The notes under the pieces: model-generated | What the model was told of the DNA's origin: nothing | The model's input: only the letters and a program-made list of their open reading frames with translations | Database searches by the model: none | NCBI RefSeq assembly: GCF_017873855.1 | Contig: NZ_JAGGKR010000001.1 | Location: 1,617,529 to 1,681,528, forward strand | Direction: 5' to 3' | DNA from: Methanolinea mesophila | GTDB taxonomy: Archaea > Halobacteriota > Methanomicrobia > Methanomicrobiales > Methanospirillaceae | DNA: 64,000 bases | Made by a program: the position numbers and the translations under genes | Shown: piece by piece, positions 34,928 through 44,662 of the stretch | Layout: every line of letters begins with the position of its first letter | Position numbering within the stretch: position 1 is the stretch's first letter

Positions 34928-35866
34928 ATGCACCTCTCCATGCGTCATCAGTTCAGGCTCCGGATCCCCGAGCCGTTCGATTTTCCGCTCACTGTTGCCA
35001 AGCCCGCGGGGTGGCACTGGGCCACTCCGAAAGAGACGTTCGAGGACGGAGTCCTTTGGAGCGGGATCCGTATCGGGGACGTCCCGGTCGGCCTGAAGAT
35101 GCAGTCGGGGACATCGGGGGTAAATGTCCGTGTATTCTGTGAGGAATCCCTTGACTCAGGGACACTCGGGGAGTTACAAGCCCAGGTAGGGACGGGCCTC
35201 GGCGCAGGGGAGGACCTTGCCGGGTTCTACCGGTTCGCCCGGGATGATCCCGTTCTCTCTGCCACTGTCGACGACCTCTACGGGATGCGGGTAGGGATGT
35301 TCGACGACATCTTCGGGGACACCATACTCGCGATCCTTCTCCAGATGGCGCCCATGACCAGGAGCAACCAGATGATGCAGGCGGTGCTGGATCTTTACGG
35401 CACGGCCCTCGAATTTGATGATAAAGCGGTGACCCTCTGGCCTACCGCCCGGAAGATTGCCGGGGTCGATCCTGGAGAGCTCCGTGGGAAGGCAAAACTC
35501 GGGTACCGGGCGGAACGGCTGGTGCAGGCGGCGCACTACCTGGCAGAGCACCCCCTTTCCATGAGGGAGCTCTCCCGGCTCCCCCCGGACCAAGCCGAAA
35601 GGATGGTGAGGGACATTCCGGGCATCGGTCCATATTCCGCGGGGATCATTCTCGGGGGGAGCTCCCTCCCGGTGGATACCTGGTCCGTGATGTTCCTCTC
35701 GGAGCTCTTCCTCGGGGCGACACCGGAACACCCCCGTAAGGAGATCCCCCGCGTGGTAACGGAACTTACTGCGAGGTGGGGAGAGTGGAGCTGGATGGCC
35801 TTCGTGTACGTGGCAAACGATCTCCCGAACCTCGCCAAAACATACAAACTCTCCAGGATAACCTGA
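34928..35866 (+). CDS. HhH-GPD DNA glycosylase (AlkA/OGG-like)
   Basis: 312 residues. The N-terminal beta part (F-R-L-R-I-P-E-P-F-D-F-P-L-T) is the AlkA/OGG N-domain. The helical core ends with the hairpin L-P-P-D-Q-A-E-R-M-V-R-D-I-P-G-I-G-P-Y-S-A and the catalytic Asp in P-V-D-T-W-S. The hairpin lacks the Lys of bifunctional OGG enzymes, so it should be a monofunctional glycosylase that removes damaged bases, perhaps alkylated ones. ATG 34928 is chosen: TATA at 34900-34907 puts the transcript start at about 34928, so the mRNA is probably leaderless; ATG 34940 is the alternative. No C-terminal iron-sulfur cluster is present. Confidence 0.85.
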   Translation: MHLSMRHQFRLRIPEPFDFPLTVAKPAGWHWATPKETFEDGVLWSGIRIGDVPVGLKMQSGTSGVNVRVFCEESLDSGTLGELQAQVGTGLGAGEDLAGFYRFARDDPVLSATVDDLYGMRVGMFDDIFGDTILAILLQMAPMTRSNQMMQAVLDLYGTALEFDDKAVTLWPTARKIAGVDPGELRGKAKLGYRAERLVQAAHYLAEHPLSMRELSRLPPDQAERMVRDIPGIGPYSAGIILGGSSLPVDTWSVMFLSELFLGATPEHPRKEIPRVVTELTARWGEWSWMAFVYVANDLPNLAKTYKLSRIT

Positions 35867-35949
35867 AAAAAACCCTAAAATTCGGGCATTTTTTTCACCG
35901 GTAGCAATTTATAACCGGAGGTCTATGGCACAGTATATGAGGTGGGGGT

Positions 35950-38900
35950 TTGGCTGACCCTGAAGGGCGGGAATACGCGGGAGAGCGGTTCGGCGTGCTC
36001 ACCGACAGGGGCCGGCCGGTCTTCGGGATCACCGGCCGGATCTGGGAGGCGCTGATACTTCTCAGCGTCGTGATCACCCTCGCGGTCACCCTTTACTCCC
36101 TCTCTCTCGGCGTGACCACGGTGTTCGCCCAGCTCTACTATATCCCCATCGTCCTCCTCGCGTTTTATTACCGGAGAACCGGGGTGTTCCTGTCGGTGCT
36201 CCTGAGCCTCGTGTATCTCGCGCTTACGGCGCTCTTCATGCCCGGAAACATAGTGGAGATCTGGGGGGCAGGTATACGGGTATTTTTTTTCATCGTGGTC
36301 GCGGTCCTCGTCGCACTGCTCTCCGAACAACTGTCCCGGAGCAGGGACGAACTGCGGGATGTCGCCGATCTCCTGGAGAGCAGCATGATGAACGCACAGG
36401 TATGGCTCACCGTGCTCGGCGCGAACGGGACGGTCCTCCTGTGGAACAAGGCGGCGGAGCGCATCAGCGGGTACCCTGCGACAGACGTGGTCGGGAAGAA
36501 CGATATCTGGAAGAAACTCTACCCGGACCCGGAGTACAGGCGGGTGATGACCTCGAATATTACCCGAATTATCGGGGAGAAGGACTTCCTTTCCAATCTG
36601 GAGGCCACCATCGTATGCAGGGACGGAGAGAAAAAGACCATCTCCTGGAATACCCGCATGCTCCCTGTTCATGGTGAAGCGAGGTTCATCGTCATCGGGG
36701 TCGATATCACCGAGCAGAAACGGGCGGAATCCATCTCTTCCGAGTATATTCTCTATCTTGAGGATCTGGAAAAAATTGAGGAGATCATCCGCAAAGAGGC
36801 AGATCCAGACCGGATGATAACGCGGGTCCTCGACCTCGCACGGGAAATCCTCGAGAGCGACCGGGCCTGGCTTCTCTACCCGGGAGACCCGGAGGCCGGC
36901 TCGTTCCGTGTCCCGATGATCCGGTCCCGGGAAGAGTGGGCATTAGACTTCTCTCCCGACGCGGAGATCGCGGTCACCCCCGATGTTGCGGACGCGTTCA
37001 GGGACGCGCTTAGGACCGAGGGCCCGGTGATATTCGACCCCACGAGCGCCCGGGCAGTTCCTCTCGGAGACCGGTTCTCCATCAGGTCCCAGATCATCAT
37101 GGCGCTCCATCCCCGGAGAGGGAAGGCATGGATCTTCGGGCTGCATCACTGTACCCACCCCCATGCCTGGACCAACAAGGAACAGCGTTTGTTCACCGAG
37201 ATCGGCAGAAGGCTCGCCGACGGGCTCTCTTCCATGCTCCTTCTTTCGGAACTGCGGGAGAGCGAGAAGAAGTATCGTACCGTCTTTGAGACGACCGGTA
37301 CCGCGATGGTGGTGCTTGAGGGCGACACCACTATCAGCCTGGCGAACAGCGAGTTCGTCCGATTGAGCGGGTTTCCCCGCGAGGCGCTGGAGGGAAAGAA
37401 ACACTGGACCGAGTTTGTCCTGCCCGAAGATCTGGACAGGATGAAAAACCAGCATATGCTCCGCAGGGAGAACCCGGAACAGGCCCTCAGGCAGTATGAA
37501 TTCCGGTTTTTAAGGGGGAACGGTGAGGTCAGGGATATTCTCCTCACTGTCGACATCATCCCGGGCACGAGGAAGAGCGTCGCGTCGCTCCTCGATATTA
37601 CCGCGAGAAAAGAGGAGGAGAGGGCGCTTAAACAGGCCTACGACGACATCAGCGAACTCGACTTCATCGTCCGGAACAGCCCTGCAGTCGCCTTCCTGTG
37701 GAGGGCGGTCGAAGGATGGCCGGTGGAGTACGTATCCGCCAATATAGAATATTTCGGATACTCACCCGATGACTTTACTTCCGGCCGGATCCCCTATTCG
37801 ACCATTATTCTTCCCGAAGACCTCTCCCGGGTGACCTCTGAGATCGGCCGGTACAGCGCCGAACCAGGACGAACCCATTTCACCCAGGAATACCGGATCC
37901 TTACCTCCGGAAGGGAGATCAGGTGGGTGGAGGACTGGACCTGGATACGGAGGGACGACAAGGGGACGATCACTCATTACCAGGGAATAATTTCCGATAT
38001 CACCACCCGGAAAGAAGCCGAAGCGGCATTAAAAACGAGCGAAGAAAACTACCGCGACCTGGTGGAGAACATCAACGATATCATCATCTCGCTCGACACC
38101 CGGGGAGTCGTCACCTACATCAGCCCGGTGGTGAAGCAGGTGACCGGGTATACACCCGAAGAGATCGTCGGGCACCCGTATGTCGAGTTCGTGTATCCCG
38201 GAGATATTCCGGCGATAAACGAGGCGTTCCGGGAGACTCTGGCAGGCCACTCAATGCACGTCGAGTTCCGGCTTGTCAGGCCGGACGGTTCCCTGATCTG
38301 GTTTCGGACCAGGAGCCGGATCATCGCCGGTCCCGACGGAACCCCCCAGGGACTCTATGGAGTAGTCTCTGACATAAGTGAGCAGAAGGAGGCAGAAGAA
38401 GCGCGAAAGGCGACAGAAGAGCGCTACCATAACGTCCTCGACACCATGATGGAAGGGTGCCAGATCATCGACTTCGACTGGCGCTACCGGTACGTGAACG
38501 AAGCGGTCGCCCTGCAGGGCAGGCGGACTCGGGAGGAACTGCTCGGTGAGCGGATGATGGATGCGTATCCGGGGATAGAGCATACCGAACTGTTCGAGGT
38601 TCTGAACCACTGCATGAAAGACCGGGTCCAGACGCGGATCGTCAATAAGTTCGTGTATCCCGGCGGGGGGTCGGGCTGGTTCGAACTGAGTATCCAGCCC
38701 GTCCCGGAAGGAATTTTCATCCTTTCCATGGACGTCACGGACCGGAAGAACGCCGAGGATATGCTCGCCGAGAGCGAAAAACGGTTCCGCACCCTCTACG
38801 AGACGATGACGGAAGGGGTGATCTACCAGGACCGTTACGGAAAGGTCCTTTTCGCCAACCCGGCGGCCGAACGAATCCTCGGGCTTTCCATCGACCAGAT

Positions 38901-41226
38901 GCAGGGCAGGAAACCCATGGACCCGCGGTGGCAGGCGGTACGCGAGGACGGGGCCGTCTTCCCCCTGGAGGAGCAGCCGGCGATGCGTACCCTCCGTTCC
39001 GGAGAACCCTCGAAGGAGATGCTGGGGATATTCAACCCTGAACGCGGGCAGTTCAACTGGCTGATGGTCAATTCCGTCCCGCTGATAGAACCCGGAGAGG
39101 AACGACCGTCCGGGGTTTACACCACCTTCGAGGATATCACGGCGCAGCAGAACGCCCGGGAGAGCCTTGCCCACCTGAACCGCGTGCTCATGACCATCCG
39201 CTCGGTCAACCGGCTGATCACGGAGGCATCGGACCGCGATACGCTGATGGACAGGGTAGCGGTGTCACTCGTCCAGGAACGGGGGTATTCCCAGGTATGG
39301 ATCCTGATCCAGGACCCGACCGGCCGGCCCCTCCACCTGAGCAGTGCAGGTATGGAGGAATGCGAGCAGGAGTTCCGGCGTTGGATCGCCGAAGGCCGGT
39401 TCCCCGCATGTGTCGGGGAGGCACGGGACCATTCCGGGGTAGTCCACGTCCTCGAAAACACCCCGGAATGTAACGGGTGCCCGCTCCGGGGGCTGGGGAA
39501 GGACATACTGGTAAGCGGGCTCCGGGCGGAAGGAGTGATATACGGGGTGATCTCGGCGGTGCTCCCCGGTGGGCTCTCGATCGATCCCGAAGAGGAGGAG
39601 ATATTCTCGGAGGTGGCCCATGATCTCGGATTCGCCCTTCACCACCTGGAGGTCTGGGAACGGGAGAGGGCGGCGGTGGCCGCACTCGCCCAGAGCGAGG
39701 AAAACTACCGGAACCTGGTGGAGAACATCGCGGAGGTGATCTATACCGTGGACACCACCGGACTCATCACCTATTTCAGCCCGGCGATACGGGAGATGCT
39801 CGGGTACCTTCCGGAAGAGGTGATCGGCCGGCCGTTCATGGACTACGTCGTGCCGGAAGACCGGGAGGCGCTCGCAAAGGTGTACCAGGAAAGCCTTAAA
39901 GGACGGAATGTCCGTGTGGAATTCCGGGGTTACGATCGGCAGGGGGGTATTCACGTCCTTTCCGCGATGAGCAACGCCGTCTATGAGGACGGGGGGACCA
40001 CGGTAACCGGGCTGACCGGGATCCTCACGGACGTGACCGAGCAGAAGAGGATTGAAACCGAACGCGAGTTACAGAATGCGAGGGTCCGTGCCCTGCTGGA
40101 GATCCACGCCCTCGCGGAAGCCCCGGAGGACGATATACGGAATAGTGCCCTGGAAGGGGGAATCAGGATCACCGGGAGCAGGTTCGGATTCCTCGGTCTG
40201 GTCAGCGAGGACGAGTCCGTGCTCTCCATTCACGCCTGGTCGAAGGGGACCATGCCCAAATGTGCCGTATCACGGGTGCCGCTCCACTATCCTGTCGCAA
40301 CGGCCGGGATATGGGCCGAATGCATCCGGAGCAGGAGGGCGATCGTGGTGAACGACTATCCCGCCTACGAGGGAAAAAAAGGATATCCCGAGGGCCATGT
40401 GCCCATACTCCGCTTCATGGCGGTGCCGGTATTCGAAGGGAATCGCATAAGGACGGTGGTCGCGGTCGCGAACAAGGAGGGGCCGTACACCGAAGAGGAC
40501 GTGGGGGCGCTCACCACGCTCGGGAACACGTTCTGGGAACTGATCCAGCGGAGGAGTGCCGAACAGGACCTCCGCACCCGCCAGCACCAGCTCGTGGAGG
40601 CCCAGTCGCTCGCCCACGTGGGGAGCCTCGAGTATAACATCCCTGAGGGTACCCTGGTGTGGTCGGACGAGCTCTCGAAGATCGTGGGGATCACGCCCGA
40701 ACAGGTGCCGGCAAGCCCCGAGGAGTTCATCAGGTTTATCGTCCCCGAGGACCGGGAGAGGGTACGGGCGGCAATGGAGGAGGTAATCCGTGACGGTGGG
40801 GAGCGGGACCTTGAACACGGGATCATCCGTCAGGATGGCTCCATAAAAATTGTGCACTTCCGTATCAGGACGATCACGGACGGGCAGGGTAACCCGGTGA
40901 GGGTGATCGGCACCAGCCAGGATATCACCGAGCAGAAGGAGGCCGAGGAGCGGATCGCGTCCGCCATCGCCCAGATCGCGAGGAACCTGGAACAGATGGC
41001 AATTCTGAACGACTCCATCAGGAACCCGCTCTCGGTGATCGTGGGACTCGCCGATATGGGCGGGGGCCGGACGAACGAAAAGATCATCCGGGCGGCGAAA
41101 GAGATCGACGATATCATCACCGAACTGGACCGGGGCTGGATAGAATCCGACAAGGTCAGACGGTTTCTCCAGCTCCACCACCACCTGTATGGTGAAGCGG
41201 AGCGGGAAGAGCAGGAGAAGCAGTAA
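35950..41226 (+). CDS. Giant membrane PAS/GAF sensor without ATPase domain
   Basis: 1758 residues from TTG 35950, with GAGGTG shortly upstream; the nearby ATG is out of frame. Four membrane helices (about 30-120) are followed by, in order, PAS (135-255), GAF (275-435), PAS (435-555), PAS (565-690), PAS (700-815), PAS (825-935), PAS (945-1060), GAF (1080-1233), PAS (1250-1365), GAF (1377-1533), PAS (1550-1660) and a C-terminal helical segment with L-N-D-S-I-R-N-P-L. That segment is the dimer/H-box region of a histidine kinase with Asp in place of His, and no ATP-binding domain follows. The second GAF has a Cys set (F-P-A-C and E-C-N-G-C-P-L) that might bind metal. It probably integrates many signals and acts on a separate kinase or regulator. 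Adjacent PAS copies are divergent. Confidence 0.88.
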   Translation: MADPEGREYAGERFGVLTDRGRPVFGITGRIWEALILLSVVITLAVTLYSLSLGVTTVFAQLYYIPIVLLAFYYRRTGVFLSVLLSLVYLALTALFMPGNIVEIWGAGIRVFFFIVVAVLVALLSEQLSRSRDELRDVADLLESSMMNAQVWLTVLGANGTVLLWNKAAERISGYPATDVVGKNDIWKKLYPDPEYRRVMTSNITRIIGEKDFLSNLEATIVCRDGEKKTISWNTRMLPVHGEARFIVIGVDITEQKRAESISSEYILYLEDLEKIEEIIRKEADPDRMITRVLDLAREILESDRAWLLYPGDPEAGSFRVPMIRSREEWALDFSPDAEIAVTPDVADAFRDALRTEGPVIFDPTSARAVPLGDRFSIRSQIIMALHPRRGKAWIFGLHHCTHPHAWTNKEQRLFTEIGRRLADGLSSMLLLSELRESEKKYRTVFETTGTAMVVLEGDTTISLANSEFVRLSGFPREALEGKKHWTEFVLPEDLDRMKNQHMLRRENPEQALRQYEFRFLRGNGEVRDILLTVDIIPGTRKSVASLLDITARKEEERALKQAYDDISELDFIVRNSPAVAFLWRAVEGWPVEYVSANIEYFGYSPDDFTSGRIPYSTIILPEDLSRVTSEIGRYSAEPGRTHFTQEYRILTSGREIRWVEDWTWIRRDDKGTITHYQGIISDITTRKEAEAALKTSEENYRDLVENINDIIISLDTRGVVTYISPVVKQVTGYTPEEIVGHPYVEFVYPGDIPAINEAFRETLAGHSMHVEFRLVRPDGSLIWFRTRSRIIAGPDGTPQGLYGVVSDISEQKEAEEARKATEERYHNVLDTMMEGCQIIDFDWRYRYVNEAVALQGRRTREELLGERMMDAYPGIEHTELFEVLNHCMKDRVQTRIVNKFVYPGGGSGWFELSIQPVPEGIFILSMDVTDRKNAEDMLAESEKRFRTLYETMTEGVIYQDRYGKVLFANPAAERILGLSIDQMQGRKPMDPRWQAVREDGAVFPLEEQPAMRTLRSGEPSKEMLGIFNPERGQFNWLMVNSVPLIEPGEERPSGVYTTFEDITAQQNARESLAHLNRVLMTIRSVNRLITEASDRDTLMDRVAVSLVQERGYSQVWILIQDPTGRPLHLSSAGMEECEQEFRRWIAEGRFPACVGEARDHSGVVHVLENTPECNGCPLRGLGKDILVSGLRAEGVIYGVISAVLPGGLSIDPEEEEIFSEVAHDLGFALHHLEVWERERAAVAALAQSEENYRNLVENIAEVIYTVDTTGLITYFSPAIREMLGYLPEEVIGRPFMDYVVPEDREALAKVYQESLKGRNVRVEFRGYDRQGGIHVLSAMSNAVYEDGGTTVTGLTGILTDVTEQKRIETERELQNARVRALLEIHALAEAPEDDIRNSALEGGIRITGSRFGFLGLVSEDESVLSIHAWSKGTMPKCAVSRVPLHYPVATAGIWAECIRSRRAIVVNDYPAYEGKKGYPEGHVPILRFMAVPVFEGNRIRTVVAVANKEGPYTEEDVGALTTLGNTFWELIQRRSAEQDLRTRQHQLVEAQSLAHVGSLEYNIPEGTLVWSDELSKIVGITPEQVPASPEEFIRFIVPEDRERVRAAMEEVIRDGGERDLEHGIIRQDGSIKIVHFRIRTITDGQGNPVRVIGTSQDITEQKEAEERIASAIAQIARNLEQMAILNDSIRNPLSVIVGLADMGGGRTNEKIIRAAKEIDDIITELDRGWIESDKVRRFLQLHHHLYGEAEREEQEKQ

Positions 41227-41626
41227 AACAGGGACGGGACCCGGATTTCTATTCCCGCGATCTCAACAGGTATAATTCCGCCCGAAGTCTGGATCGACGG
41301 CGGGTGAGCCGGCAGTGCTGTTGAGGGATATTCCGGATATGAGAGTCGAATCCGCCCGGAAGGCACGAATCAATCACGTTTACGGATCAGACCCGAGCGG
41401 TTCTGAAAACCCAGGAATTTTGCCGGATATTTCCCCTGGCTGAAGCCTGGGAACACAGGGCCACTTTTATCTCCCTGTCACTTGTATACGCCGGGGATCC
41501 AAACCCCGAAACAAAATGCCGTTTTCCACCCCGCAATTGTCAAGCCATATTCGCTGCACTGCTGCTTCCGGAAACAGATAGTTTTATGAGGCTTCAGCAT
41601 CCGGATCTTATTATACAGGTGGCAAA
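41227..41626. other. Intergenic with promoter of the PKD protein
   Basis: About 400 bases. AGTTTTATGAGG near 41580-41591 is a fair TATA box for the next gene and CAGGTGG at 41617-41622 region its ribosome site. The rest is non-coding to the eye. Confidence 0.45.
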
Positions 41627-43066
41627 ATGGAAAAAACCAGATGCGGATACCTCCTTCCGGCAATCGCCCTGTTGATCTGCATGGCGATCCTGACTGCCGG
41701 TGCAGGAGCGGAGATCCTGGAAGATGAGGGCAACGAATCGGCGACCTATACGATCACGGCTACTGCAGGACCGGACGGTTCGATCGACCCTGCCGGGAGT
41801 ATTGCTGTCGCCGCAGGCGAAAACCAGAGTTTCATCGCCACTCCCGATCCCGGGAATGTCAACTGCTGGGGTGCAGGGACCCGGTACGTGGTATGGAACT
41901 TTACGGTAGACGGGCAGCCGTACAGTTTCGGGGAGCCCTCGCTCCAGCCGGTGACTTATACCTTCACTGATGTTTCGGAGAACCACACCATCCAGGCGAA
42001 CTTCGCGAAAATGTTCATCACCGCCCGTCCTACCCTGCAGTTCGATGCCGAGCCGCAGTCGGGGTTCATCCCTCTCGAGGTGAATTTCACGCAGACGGAC
42101 GTGAGCACCCATGACTCGGTCCTCTGGGATTTCGGTGACAATACGACCTCCACGGATGAGAATCCGGCGCATACCTACGAACTGGAGGGGAGTTACAATG
42201 TATCGCTCACCATATTTTGCGGTAACGACTCATATTCCTCAACAAAGGATGATTTCATCACAGCATGGGCCCCAATTGTAATCGGTGGCGACAAGGGGTA
42301 TTACCTCGTCCACTGTAATGTCGACGGGGCACGAGTATATTTCGGGGATTCCTATGTGGGAAGCATCGAGAACGGGACCCTCCTGGTCCAGGTCTGCCTG
42401 ACCTGCACCCCGTTCTTCGATTATACGGTTGAAAAGCCGGGGTACGAGCCGTTCACCGCTGCGATCACGGACCGGCCCGCCAAGGACGAGACCGTGGACC
42501 TCTATGCGGAGCTGGTCCCGGTCGAGACCTTCGAGGTCCCGCTCGGGAACGGATGGAACCTTCTCTCCACCCCCTTCGAGACCCAGTGGGAGGAGTCCAC
42601 CCTGGAAACAATCCTGGACATCAGGGGACAGCCCCAGATCAGGTCGGTGCTCGGGTGGAACGGGTACTGGTACATCCCTTCGGGGTCTGACACCCTCTCC
42701 CCGCTCGACGCCCTCTACGTGAATGTGGACGGTTCGGCCACTGCGTATCTCTCGCCGTCCACAGGAGTGACCTCCCCGCCCTCCCGGGTGCTCAACGAAG
42801 GGCCAAACCTCATCGGGTCGTCGCCGTTCTACGAGAACGGGACGTTCCCGGCGATACCGCTAAACCAGGCCCTGATAAGCATCAACGAGACCTCCGGGGG
42901 AGGGACCGGTTACATCATCGTGATCAGCCCGGGGAACAACCAGCCGGGATGGGGGTATGCCCGGGGGATGACCATTCCCGATATCCTGCCGTTCAAGGGG
43001 TACTGGGTCGTAATGGAAAACTCCGACACCCTCTACGGGTTCTGTACAACCCCGCTCGGGGGCTGA
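41627..43066 (+). CDS. Secreted PKD protein with a C-terminal beta domain
   Basis: 479 residues, ATG 41627 with AGGTGG just upstream. Signal peptide ends near residue 28 (G-A-G-A). A first beta domain (I-T-A-T-A-G-P-D-G-S-I-D-P-A-G) of the InlB-B-repeat or bacterial Ig type is followed by a PKD domain (P-Q-S-G-F-I-P-L-E-V-N-F-T ... W-D-F-G-D-N), a PEGA-like unit with Cys (D-G-A-R-V-Y-F-G-D-S-Y-V-G), and a last domain of about 170 residues starting L-G-N-G-W-N-L-L-S-T-P-F that resembles the W-N-L-(I/L)-S-x-P domain of archaeal surface proteins. Many N-x-(S/T) sites suggest glycosylation. No anchor. Confidence 0.85.
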   Translation: MEKTRCGYLLPAIALLICMAILTAGAGAEILEDEGNESATYTITATAGPDGSIDPAGSIAVAAGENQSFIATPDPGNVNCWGAGTRYVVWNFTVDGQPYSFGEPSLQPVTYTFTDVSENHTIQANFAKMFITARPTLQFDAEPQSGFIPLEVNFTQTDVSTHDSVLWDFGDNTTSTDENPAHTYELEGSYNVSLTIFCGNDSYSSTKDDFITAWAPIVIGGDKGYYLVHCNVDGARVYFGDSYVGSIENGTLLVQVCLTCTPFFDYTVEKPGYEPFTAAITDRPAKDETVDLYAELVPVETFEVPLGNGWNLLSTPFETQWEESTLETILDIRGQPQIRSVLGWNGYWYIPSGSDTLSPLDALYVNVDGSATAYLSPSTGVTSPPSRVLNEGPNLIGSSPFYENGTFPAIPLNQALISINETSGGGTGYIIVISPGNNQPGWGYARGMTIPDILPFKGYWVVMENSDTLYGFCTTPLGG

Positions 43067-43441
43067 ACTAATTTCCGCCACCTCATTTTTCGACCGGCCG
43101 GTACGAAGGTCCTGTGAATCCGGGAGACATTCGGGTATTGACCGATGAACCCGACCCCAAATCCTCACCCCTTGGGACCGGCCCATAACAGCCTGTTTTT
43201 GCTCCTTCCGTCCGGTACGCACGAACCGGGTCGGTAAAAAATGCCGGTGTGGCACGCACGGGCGCATCTTCCCGGGAATTTCTTCTCGCAGAAAGGGTTC
43301 CCCTGTACAGTTCCCGATCTGCCTGTCATTGTACCGATCGGAGGCGCTTCCTGAAAATGTCAGGCTGGATCTCCATGGCCGTGCGAACCTGAATCCCGGG
43401 AGATCACGAGAAAACAGATATGATAACCGGTAAAAAAGTGG
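43067..43441. other. Intergenic, convergent genes
   Basis: About 375 bases between convergent genes. GACCGGCCGGTAC near 43090-43103 is a short palindrome shortly after the PKD stop. No protein-like frame. Confidence 0.45.
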
Positions 43442-44662
43442 TTAGTAATGATGGATCCTGAACACTTTCGCGAAGTTCCAGTCATCATCACTTTTTGCGA
43501 TTGCCAGATAGTCTTTCCGGCAACAGCCATCCCTGCTGTCCGAATCGATCCCTAAGGCATTCCCGGCTTCGGCATAGATACCGAAATCGTCCAGGGTGCT
43601 GTGACGGCACGACGGGTCGATCACGAGACCTGCCTCCGTATCGGTATCGTAATTGTCATTCTCCAGTTCTGCCCAGGATTTCGCCTCCAGCGAACCGGTG
43701 GGGATCCATCCGCCGCAGTGGGGTCCGTTGGTGAAGTTTGCCAGCACCTGTGAATAAATCACTCCGGTGGAATCGGCAGAGAACGACTCTACGGTCCCGG
43801 AGGTCCCTTTCAGGTCCACGCACTGTTCTGCTTCGAGCTCGCTGCCCGAGAAGCCGTTCACTCCCAGTGTTCCTTTTAAGGACCCTTCAATAGTCTTCGC
43901 TTTTGCATGCTGGTCGAACTTCAGGGTCCCGTTGAAGACCTCGGTAGAGACCAGGGAAATGCAGCCGTCCTCATCCATGGCGGTCGCCTCAACGGCGGCC
44001 CAGTCTGCGGAGTCGCATCTGCCACCGATCATACCTTCCTGGTTTGCATACGCGACCGAACCGGAAGACGAGGTGGAAGTCCCGAGTTGACCGGTTTCAA
44101 GGACGCCGCCCCACGACTTTGTGCCGGCATACTGGTCCAGCCATCTGATGGTGCCGCTTGCGTATGCTTCCACCTCGGCCCAGTCACCGTTCGCCGACTC
44201 AGATGCGGTCTCGGCCTGGATCAGGTCTGCCTCGGAGTGACAGATCTCCTGGGATGAGTACACCCCGGAGTCTTTCCCGTAGAACCCGACCTCCTGTTCG
44301 GTGTTCACTACGCCGTTGTACACGTTCACGTAGGTATCCGCATGGTTCCCCTGGGCATCATCGAGGGTGCATGACGCAAATCCCTGGCCGTTCTCGGCAT
44401 CGATGGTATACTGCTGGGAAAGCACGGGTGAACCCGAGGACCCGAGGCTATTCTGCGGGGAGTTTACAGGACCATCGGCGGAAAATGTCCCGCCGACAAC
44501 CCCGACGATGGAGAGTCCGACCTCGCCGTTCTCTCCCATGTAGAGGGTCCCGGCCCATTCACCGTTCTGGTTGCTCCCGTAACAGTCATAGGTCTGCGCA
44601 GAAACCACTCCTGCGAGAAGGAGCATCAGGGTAAGAACGAGTCCCGCGACACACTTCTTCAT
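43442..44662 (-). CDS. Secreted family B protein, Cys-rich, pair 3
   Basis: 406 residues. Signal ends near residue 22 (V-V-S-A). The mature N-terminus Y-D-C-Y-G-S-N-Q-N-G-E-W-A-G-T-L-Y-M-G-E-N-G aligns with the start of the two other B proteins, and V-S-T-E-V-F-N-G-T-L-K-F-D-Q-H-A-K-A matches their N-G-S-L-x-F-x-Q repeats. Unlike them it has ten Cys in the mature chain, among them a C-C pair near the C-terminus, so it is likely cross-linked by disulfides. ATG 44662 overlaps the stop of the A gene by ATGA. Function unknown; secretion and coupling to A are the only firm points. Confidence 0.86.
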   Translation of the reverse strand: MKKCVAGLVLTLMLLLAGVVSAQTYDCYGSNQNGEWAGTLYMGENGEVGLSIVGVVGGTFSADGPVNSPQNSLGSSGSPVLSQQYTIDAENGQGFASCTLDDAQGNHADTYVNVYNGVVNTEQEVGFYGKDSGVYSSQEICHSEADLIQAETASESANGDWAEVEAYASGTIRWLDQYAGTKSWGGVLETGQLGTSTSSSGSVAYANQEGMIGGRCDSADWAAVEATAMDEDGCISLVSTEVFNGTLKFDQHAKAKTIEGSLKGTLGVNGFSGSELEAEQCVDLKGTSGTVESFSADSTGVIYSQVLANFTNGPHCGGWIPTGSLEAKSWAELENDNYDTDTEAGLVIDPSCRHSTLDDFGIYAEAGNALGIDSDSRDGCCRKDYLAIAKSDDDWNFAKVFRIHHY

